DNA of 64,000 bases from Streptomyces aureus (GTDB taxonomy: Bacteria > Actinomycetota > Actinomycetes > Streptomycetales > Streptomycetaceae). The stretch is taken from the NCBI RefSeq assembly GCF_000725495.1, contig NZ_JNZD01000029.1, forward strand, positions 1 to 64,000. Reading direction: 5' to 3'. Of the stretch, positions 58,709 to 64,000 are shown in pieces; the first letter of the stretch is position 1; each line of letters begins with the position of its first letter. The notes under the pieces were generated by a model, which was not told the DNA's origin, ran no database searches, and worked only from the letters and a program-made list of their open reading frames with translations. Position numbers and translations under genes: made by a program.

Positions 58709-59462
58709 CCCACTCGGCGAACGCCGGGCCCGCCAGCCGTGCGTCCGGGCCGGGAAGCAGGCCGCCGTTCTCGAAGAGGTCCCGCTCCGGGTTGGCCGGA
58801 TCGCTCACGGCGACCACCTTCACGGCCGGGTCCCGGCGGGCCATCAGCAGCCGGGCCGCGCCCTCCAGGCTCTCCTCGCGGGGACCCGCGATCTCCGGGA
58901 ACGGGGCCCGCGCCCCCGGCGCCTCCTCGGCCTCCGCCAGCTCCACCAGCGCCTCCGCGACGGCCCGCGCCGCGACCAGCTGCGTACGCATCCTCGGCAC
59001 GTGGACGGTGTCGCCCTGCCGGCCCCACTGCGCCAGCTGCTCCACGAACTCGTGGAACTGCGCGGCCCGCAGCACCCGCACCGGCACCGGGCCGGCCAGC
59101 ACCGCGCGCTCGTGCTCCAGCTTGGCCGCGTTGTAGCCGGCGACCGGGCCGTCGATGCCGATGATCGACACGACCACCATCCGGGTCACCCCGGCCTTCT
59201 GTCCCGCCTCGTGCAGCGCCCGGGCCGCCGCCGTGAAGAACTCCGTGGCCACCCGGCGGTCGGGGGAGGGCGTGCTGGCCGCGTCGATCACGACGTCCAC
59301 CCCCTCCAGCGCCTCGGCGAGACCGGCGCCGGTGACGATGTCGACCCCGGTCGCCCGGGACATCGGTACGACCGTGTGCCCGCGCTCCGTCAGCACGTCC
59401 ACGACCTGGCGTCCGAGCCGTCCCGTCGCCCCGGCCACCGCGATCTTCATGGTCTCGCTCAT
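58695..59462 (-). CDS. NAD(P)-binding SDR/NmrA-like oxidoreductase
   Basis: A 255-aa atypical short-chain dehydrogenase. The nucleotide motif is A-V-A-G-A-T-G-R-L-G-R-Q at residues 8-19, followed by S-R-A-T-G-V-D-I. There is no clear YxxxK pair (Y-N-A-A-K appears at 109-113 and may serve). The fold is that of NmrA/HSCARG or NAD(P)H-quinone reductase-like proteins acting as redox sensors or reductases. ATG 59462 follows AGGGAGACAGG. Its stop lies in a 24-bp repeat. Confidence 0.8.
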   Translation of the reverse strand: MSETMKIAVAGATGRLGRQVVDVLTERGHTVVPMSRATGVDIVTGAGLAEALEGVDVVIDAASTPSPDRRVATEFFTAAARALHEAGQKAGVTRMVVVSIIGIDGPVAGYNAAKLEHERAVLAGPVPVRVLRAAQFHEFVEQLAQWGRQGDTVHVPRMRTQLVAARAVAEALVELAEAEEAPGARAPFPEIAGPREESLEGAARLLMARRDPAVKVVAVSDPANPERDLFENGGLLPGPDARLAGPAFAEWVETA

Positions 59463-59676
59463 GGTCCTGTCTCCCTCTATGTCCCTCTGTCTGCGTCGTC
59501 ACCGGTATGACGGAGGGCGGACGGGAAGTGTGACCGCCCGGCGGAGGAATTCCCCGACGGCTTCCGGGGCCGGTCGCCGGGGACGGCTTCCCGGGTCGAC
59601 CACCGGGGACGGCCGGTCGGGACGCCCGGCACGACGGCGGCGGGCCGTGGGCGGACAGCGGGGAAAGAAATTGATG

Positions 59677-59688
59677 CAAGCATGCTTG
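59677..59688. promoter_or_regulatory. Perfect CAAGCATGCTTG operator palindrome
   Basis: A 12-bp palindrome 32 bp upstream of the operon start at 59721, within AT-rich sequence (TTGATGCAAG, CTTGATTGTTTC). Its place suggests control by a TetR-type regulator responding to an acyl-CoA, as for other acyl-CoA carboxylase operons. The regulator is not in the window. Confidence 0.65.
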
Positions 59689-59720
59689 ATTGTTTCTGGG
59701 GCCGCTGACATGCTCCCCCC

Positions 59721-60515
59721 ATGTCCGATCCGACGCCCGTGTTCGACGATCTGCGTGACGAAAGCGAAGAACTCGACCGGCTCGTGGCCGAGTCGAGTCC
59801 CGACCGGTGGGCGCTCTCCACCCCCGCCGCCGGCTGGACCGTCGCCCACCAGATCGCCCACCTCGCCTGGACCGATCACTCCGCCCTCCTCGCCGTCACG
59901 GACGCCGACGCCTTCCACGGCCTCGTGGAGAAGGCCCTCGCGGCGCCCACGACGTTCGTGGACGAGGGCGCCGACGAAGGGGCCCGGCTGCCGTCCGCCG
60001 AGCTGCTCGCGCGATGGCGGGCGGGACGTACCGCGCTGGACGCGGCCCTGCGCGCGTCCGCGCCCGGCGCCCGCTTCCCCTGGTACGGCCCGCCCATGTC
60101 CGGCGCCTCCATGGCCACCGGCCGGCTCATGGAGACCTGGGCACACGGCCAGGACGTCGCCGACGCCCTGGGTGTGGTCAGAACCCCCACCGACCGGCTC
60201 CGGCACGTGGTCCGCATCGGGGTGCGGGCACGGGACTTCGCCTTCGGCGCCCGCGGCCTCGCCGCCCCCGCCGAGGAGTTCCGGGTGGAGATCCTCGCCC
60301 CCTCCGGCGACCTCTGGACGTACGGTCCCGAGGACGCGCCCCAGCGGGTCACCGCCCCCGCCCTCGACTTCTGTCTGCTGGTCACCCAGCGGGCGCACCG
60401 CGCCGACGTCGACGTGAGCGCCGAGGGCCCCGACGCCGACCGCTGGCTCGACATCGCCCAGGCCTTCGCCGGCCCGCCCGGCGAGGGACGCCCGCCGAAG
60501 GGGGGAGCGGAGTGA
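59721..60515 (+). CDS. TIGR03084 family metal-binding protein
   Basis: A 264-aa protein with a DinB/MDMPI-like N-terminal half: H-Q-I-A-H-L-A-W-T-D-H near residue 42 and M-E-T-W-A-H-G-Q-D-V-A-D-A-L-G near 140, whose histidines and Asp suit a divalent metal. The second half (R-V-E-I-L-A-P-S-G-D-L) is the TIGR03084 C-terminal region. There is no Shine-Dalgarno site. Its stop overlaps the next start as GTGA, so it is the first gene of the acyl-CoA carboxylase operon. Its role in the pathway is unknown. Confidence 0.82.
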   Translation: MSDPTPVFDDLRDESEELDRLVAESSPDRWALSTPAAGWTVAHQIAHLAWTDHSALLAVTDADAFHGLVEKALAAPTTFVDEGADEGARLPSAELLARWRAGRTALDAALRASAPGARFPWYGPPMSGASMATGRLMETWAHGQDVADALGVVRTPTDRLRHVVRIGVRARDFAFGARGLAAPAEEFRVEILAPSGDLWTYGPEDAPQRVTAPALDFCLLVTQRAHRADVDVSAEGPDADRWLDIAQAFAGPPGEGRPPKGGAE

Positions 60516-62185
60516 CGCTGCGCATAGGCAACGCCTCCGGCTTCTACGGCGACCGCTTCGACGCGATGCGCGAGATGCTCACCGGCGGCGAACTGGACGT
60601 CCTCACCGGCGACTACCTCGCCGAGCTGACCATGCTGATCCTCGGCCGGGACCGGCTGAAGGACCCCGCCGCCGGCTACGCCCGCACCTTCCTGCGCCAG
60701 CTCGAGGACTGTCTCGGCCTGGCGCACGAGCGGTCCGTGAAGATCGTGACGAACGCCGGCGGCCTCAACCCGGCCGGGCTCGCGGACGCCGTGCGCACCC
60801 TCGCCGGCCGGCTCGGCATCCCGGTGCGGGTCGCCCACGTCGAGGGCGACGACCTCACCGCCGCATACCCGGGGGCTCTCGCCGCCCATGCCTACCTCGG
60901 CGGCTTCGGCATCGCGGAGTGCCTCACGGCGGGCGCGGACATCGTGGTCACCGGCCGGGTCACCGACGCGGCGCTCGTCACCGGGCCCGCCGCCGCCCAC
61001 TTCGGCTGGAGTCCCACGCAGTACGACCGGCTCGCGGGAGCCGTCGTCGCCGGACACGTCCTGGAGTGCGGCACCCAGGCCACCGGCGGGAACTACTCCT
61101 TCTTCGCCGAGGGCGACGTGCGCCGGCCCGGTTTCCCGCTCGCGGAGATCCACGAGGACGGCAGCTGCGTCGTCACCAAGCACCCCGGCACCGGCGGATT
61201 CGTGGACGTCGGCACGGTCACCGCCCAGCTGCTCTACGAGACCGGGGGCGCCCGGTACGCGGGACCCGACGTCACCGCCCGCCTGGACACCGTCCGGCTG
61301 AGCCAGGACGGCCCGGACCGGGTCCGGATCGAGGGCGCCTGCGGCGAGGCCCCGCCCCCCACCCTCAAGGTCGGCCTCAACAGGCTCGGCGGCTTCCGCA
61401 ACGAGGTGACCTTCGTCCTGACCGGACTCGACGTCGAGGCCAAGGCCGCGCTGGTGCGCGAGCAGCTCGGCGACGCGCTCGCCAAGTCCCCGCCCGCGGA
61501 CGTGCGGTGGGAGCTGGTGCGCACCGACCGGCCCGACGCGGACACCGAGGAGACCGCCAGCGCCCTGCTGCGGCTCGTCGTCCGCGACCCCGACCAGGCC
61601 GCCGTGGGGCGCGCGCTGAGCGGGGCGGCCATCGAGCTGGCGCTCGCCAGTTACCCCGGCTTCCATGTGGTGGCGCCACCGGGGAAGGGCGCGCCCTATG
61701 GAGTTTTCGAGGATGTGTACGTCCCCCAGGCCGCCGTCGACCACACGGCCGTCCTGCCCGACGGAACCCGCCTCTCGGTGATCCCGGCCCAGGACACGCT
61801 CGTACTGGAAGCGGCCGAAGAACCGGACCTGCCCGAGCCGTTGCCCGCGGGTCCCACCCGCCGCGCCCCCCTGGGCCTCGTCGCCGGGGCCCGCAGCGGT
61901 GACAAGGGCGGCAACGCCAACGTCGGCGTCTGGGCCCGCACCGACGAGGCCTGGCGCTGGCTCGCCCACGAGCTGACGGCCGACCGCTTCCGGGAACTGC
62001 TCCCGGAGAGCGGGGGCCTGACCGTGGTCCGGCACCTCCTGCCCCGCCTGCGCGCCCTGAACTTCGTGGTCGAGGGGATCCTCGGCGAGGGCGTGGCCTC
62101 CCAGGCCCGCTTCGACCCGCAGGCCAAGGCCCTCGGCGAATGGCTCCGCTCCCGTCACCTGGATATTCCGGAGGCCCTGCTATGA
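60512..62185 (+). CDS. AtuA-like acyclic terpene utilisation family protein (DUF1446)
   Basis: A 557-aa protein. It begins L-R-I-G-N-A-S-G-F-Y-G-D-R, the recognisable start of AtuA/DUF1446. It contains D-Y-L-A-E-L-T-M, I-V-T-N-A-G-G-L-N-P and, near the end, G-A-R-S-G-D-K-G-G-N-A-N-V-G, all typical. AtuA is needed for citronellol/geraniol breakdown in Pseudomonas, upstream of geranyl-CoA carboxylase. In actinomycetes its neighbours are acyl-CoA carboxylase subunits, as here. The catalytic role is not established. GTG 60512 has GGGGGAG, and both ends overlap neighbouring genes. Confidence 0.87.
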   Translation: MTLRIGNASGFYGDRFDAMREMLTGGELDVLTGDYLAELTMLILGRDRLKDPAAGYARTFLRQLEDCLGLAHERSVKIVTNAGGLNPAGLADAVRTLAGRLGIPVRVAHVEGDDLTAAYPGALAAHAYLGGFGIAECLTAGADIVVTGRVTDAALVTGPAAAHFGWSPTQYDRLAGAVVAGHVLECGTQATGGNYSFFAEGDVRRPGFPLAEIHEDGSCVVTKHPGTGGFVDVGTVTAQLLYETGGARYAGPDVTARLDTVRLSQDGPDRVRIEGACGEAPPPTLKVGLNRLGGFRNEVTFVLTGLDVEAKAALVREQLGDALAKSPPADVRWELVRTDRPDADTEETASALLRLVVRDPDQAAVGRALSGAAIELALASYPGFHVVAPPGKGAPYGVFEDVYVPQAAVDHTAVLPDGTRLSVIPAQDTLVLEAAEEPDLPEPLPAGPTRRAPLGLVAGARSGDKGGNANVGVWARTDEAWRWLAHELTADRFRELLPESGGLTVVRHLLPRLRALNFVVEGILGEGVASQARFDPQAKALGEWLRSRHLDIPEALL

Positions 62186-63780
62186 CGGTCCTTTCGTCCG
62201 CCCTGGACGTGGGCGGCCAGGACTACCGGGCGAACCGCGAGGCCATGCTCGCGAAGCTCGCCGACCTGGACACCGAGCACGCCAAGGCCCTCGCGGGCGG
62301 CGGCGAGAAGTACGTCGAGCGGCATCGGAAGCGCGGCAAGCTGCTCGCCCGCGAGCGCATCGAGCTGCTCCTCGACCCGGACACCCCGTTCCTGGAGCTG
62401 TCCCCGCTGGCCGCCTGGGGCAGCGACTACACGGTGGGCGCCTCCCTGGTCACCGGCATCGGGGTGGTCGAGGGCGTCGAGTGCCTGATCACCGCGAACG
62501 ACCCGACCGTGCGCGGCGGCGCCAGCAACCCGTGGAGCCTGAAGAAGGCGCTGCGGGCCAACGACATCGCGCTCGCCAACCGGCTGCCCTGCATCAGCCT
62601 GGTCGAGTCCGGCGGCGCCGACCTGCCCTCCCAGAAGGAGATCTTCATCCCCGGGGGCGCGATCTTCCGCGACCTCACCCGGCTGTCGGCGGCCGGCATC
62701 CCCACGGTGGCCGTGGTGTTCGGCAACTCCACGGCCGGAGGCGCGTACGTCCCCGGCATGTCCGACCACGTGATCATGGTCAAGGAGAAGGCGAAGGTCT
62801 TCCTCGGCGGTCCGCCGCTGGTGAAGATGGCCACCGGCGAGGAGAGCGACGACGAGTCGCTGGGCGGCGCGGAGATGCACGCCCGTGTGTCGGGCCTCGC
62901 GGACTACTTCGCCGTCGACGAGCGGGACGCGCTGCGCCAGGCCCGCCGGGTCGTCGCCCGGCTCAACCACCGCAAGGCGTACGCCGATCCGGCCCCGGCC
63001 GCGCCCCCCAAGTACGACGAGGACGAACTCCTCGGCATCGTCCCCGGGGACCTCCGGCACCCCTTCGACCCGCGCGAGGTCATCGCCCGGATCGTCGACG
63101 GCTCGGACTTCGACGAGTTCAAGCCGCTCTACGGGACGAGCCTGACCACCGGCTGGGCGAGCCTGCACGGCTATCCGGTCGGCGTCCTCGCCAACGCCCA
63201 GGGCGTGCTGTTCAGCGCCGAGTCGCAGAAGGCCGCCCAGTTCATCCAGCTGGCCAACCAGCGCGACATCCCGCTGCTCTTCCTGCACAACACCACCGGC
63301 TACATGGTCGGCAAGGAGTACGAGCAGGGCGGCATCATCAAGCACGGCGCGATGATGATCAACGCGGTCAGCAACTCGCGGGTCCCGCACCTGTCGGTGC
63401 TCATGGGCGCCTCCTACGGAGCGGGCCACTACGGGATGTGCGGCCGTGCCTACGACCCGCGGTTCCTGTTCGCCTGGCCCAGCGCCAAGTCGGCCGTGAT
63501 GGGACCGCAGCAGCTCGCGGGCGTCCTGTCGATCGTCGCCCGGCAGTCGGCCGCCGCGAAGGGCCACCCCTACGACGACGACGCCGACGCGGCGCTGCGC
63601 GCCATGGTGGAGCAGCAGATCGAGTCAGAGTCGCTGCCGATGTTCCTGTCCGGGCGGCTGTACGACGACGGAGTCATCGACCCCCGCGACACCCGCACCG
63701 TCCTCGGCCTGTGCCTGTCCGCGATCCACACGGCGTCCTTCGAGGGCGCGCGCGGTGGCTTCGGCGTCTTCCGGATGTGA
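62182..63780 (+). CDS. Acyl-CoA carboxylase carboxyltransferase (beta) subunit
   Basis: A 532-aa crotonase-fold carboxyltransferase. Visible marks are R-H-R-K-R-G-K-L-L-A-R-E-R near the start, E-S-G-G-A-D-L-P and P-H-L-S-V-L-M-G-A-S-Y-G-A-G-H-Y-G-M-C-G-R, typical of methylcrotonyl/geranyl-CoA carboxylase beta subunits rather than propionyl-CoA ones. ATG 62182 overlaps the AtuA-like stop (ATGA). It transfers CO2 from biotin to an acyl-CoA. The leucine/isovalerate branch (3-methylcrotonyl-CoA) is the most likely use. Substrate specificity is inference. Confidence 0.9.
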   Translation: MTVLSSALDVGGQDYRANREAMLAKLADLDTEHAKALAGGGEKYVERHRKRGKLLARERIELLLDPDTPFLELSPLAAWGSDYTVGASLVTGIGVVEGVECLITANDPTVRGGASNPWSLKKALRANDIALANRLPCISLVESGGADLPSQKEIFIPGGAIFRDLTRLSAAGIPTVAVVFGNSTAGGAYVPGMSDHVIMVKEKAKVFLGGPPLVKMATGEESDDESLGGAEMHARVSGLADYFAVDERDALRQARRVVARLNHRKAYADPAPAAPPKYDEDELLGIVPGDLRHPFDPREVIARIVDGSDFDEFKPLYGTSLTTGWASLHGYPVGVLANAQGVLFSAESQKAAQFIQLANQRDIPLLFLHNTTGYMVGKEYEQGGIIKHGAMMINAVSNSRVPHLSVLMGASYGAGHYGMCGRAYDPRFLFAWPSAKSAVMGPQQLAGVLSIVARQSAAAKGHPYDDDADAALRAMVEQQIESESLPMFLSGRLYDDGVIDPRDTRTVLGLCLSAIHTASFEGARGGFGVFRM

Positions 63781-63788
63781 GGAATCAC

Positions 63789-64000
63789 GTGATTGCGAGT
63801 CTGCTGGTCGCCAACCGGGGCGAGATCGCCTGCCGGGTCTTCCGCACCTGCCGCGAGGCCGGGGTGCGCACCGTCGCGGTGTACTCGGACGCCGACGAGA
63901 ACGCGCTGCACACCCGCGAGGCGGACACGGCGGTGCGGCTGCCCGGCGCGACCCCCGCCGAGACGTATCTGCGCGCCGATCTCGTCGTGCGGGCCGCGCT
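63789..64000 (+). CDS. Biotin carboxylase/BCCP (alpha) subunit, truncated by window end
   Basis: The first 70 codons only. It starts at GTG 63789, 8 bp after the previous stop, with A-S-L-L-V-A-N-R-G-E-I-A-C-R-V-F, the invariant N-terminus of biotin carboxylase domains, then T-V-A-V-Y-S-D-A-D-E-N-A-L-H. This is the partner of the beta subunit. The ATP-grasp and biotinyl domains lie beyond the window, so completeness cannot be judged. Confidence 0.92.
   Translation, partial: MIASLLVANRGEIACRVFRTCREAGVRTVAVYSDADENALHTREADTAVRLPGATPAETYLRADLVVRAA

Overview
The window is chromosomal DNA of a Streptomyces-type actinomycete. The evidence is the very high GC content with strong third-position GC bias, frequent GTG/TTG starts, futalosine-pathway menaquinone genes, mycothiol-type enzymes, a complete conservon (cvnABCD plus two P450s), FemX-like, SerC, DUF3027 and DUF2530 genes, and GC-rich hairpin repeats of the kind scattered through Streptomyces intergenic regions. 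Most of the window looks like ordinary core or near-core chromosome. No phage, insertion sequence or CRISPR array is visible.

Layout. 1-12.6 kb: a MDMPI-fold protein, a 9-bp repeat tract, cutC behind a DasR-like box, a lipoprotein-like trypsin-fold protease, a HelR/HelD-type RNA polymerase-recycling ATPase, XPB helicase with a large helicase-associated partner, a HAAS-like membrane protein and a HAD phosphatase. 12.7-18.6 kb: a visibly lower-GC island with two small membrane proteins, a phytoene-desaturase-like oxidoreductase and, divergently, a tightly coupled four-gene operon. That operon encodes a small secreted peptide precursor, a DUF5819 protein, an HTTM-domain membrane protein and a serine beta-lactamase-like hydrolase. 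Its plan resembles the Bacillus sdpABC toxin operon. Three island genes carry rare TTA (bldA) codons, and a tRNA 3'-end-like sequence with encoded CCA lies at the right edge. I consider this the most interesting region.

18.9-28.2 kb: cold-shock protein, mqnD and mqnB, a DUF2771-like lipoprotein, an MFS transporter, DUF3027, an 814-bp gap holding a 28-C run and a perfect 43-bp inverted repeat, and a 1066-aa Hsp90/sacsin-type ATPase-domain protein. 28.5-31.7 kb: three tandem secreted paralogues, each preceded by the same GAGTC-N4-GACTC palindrome and the first two followed by strong terminators. 31.7-43 kb: a P-type cation ATPase, a purine-type NCS2 permease, RHH and MarR regulators (the MarR gene has an 11-bp inverted repeat abutting its ATG), an MFS exporter, minisatellites, ThpR, an aldo/keto reductase, an SGNH hydrolase and a secreted beta-propeller protein.

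43-50 kb: SerC, then the conservon on the minus strand (cvnA-B-C-D, a CYP157-like P450 lacking the ExxR arginine, and a CYP154-like P450). 50-58.6 kb: an FAD/Fe-S dehydrogenase with a glycine-rich insert, a FemX-like transferase, a 43-aa proline/lysine-rich peptide gene with its own terminator, an ABC exporter with a Gly/Tyr repeat tail, and an EamA transporter. 58.7-64 kb: an SDR, then an operon for acyl-CoA carboxylation (TIGR03084 protein, AtuA-like protein, carboxyltransferase, and a biotin carboxylase cut by the window end) behind a perfect CAAGCATGCTTG palindrome.

Functional assignments come from reading motifs by eye. No database search was run.
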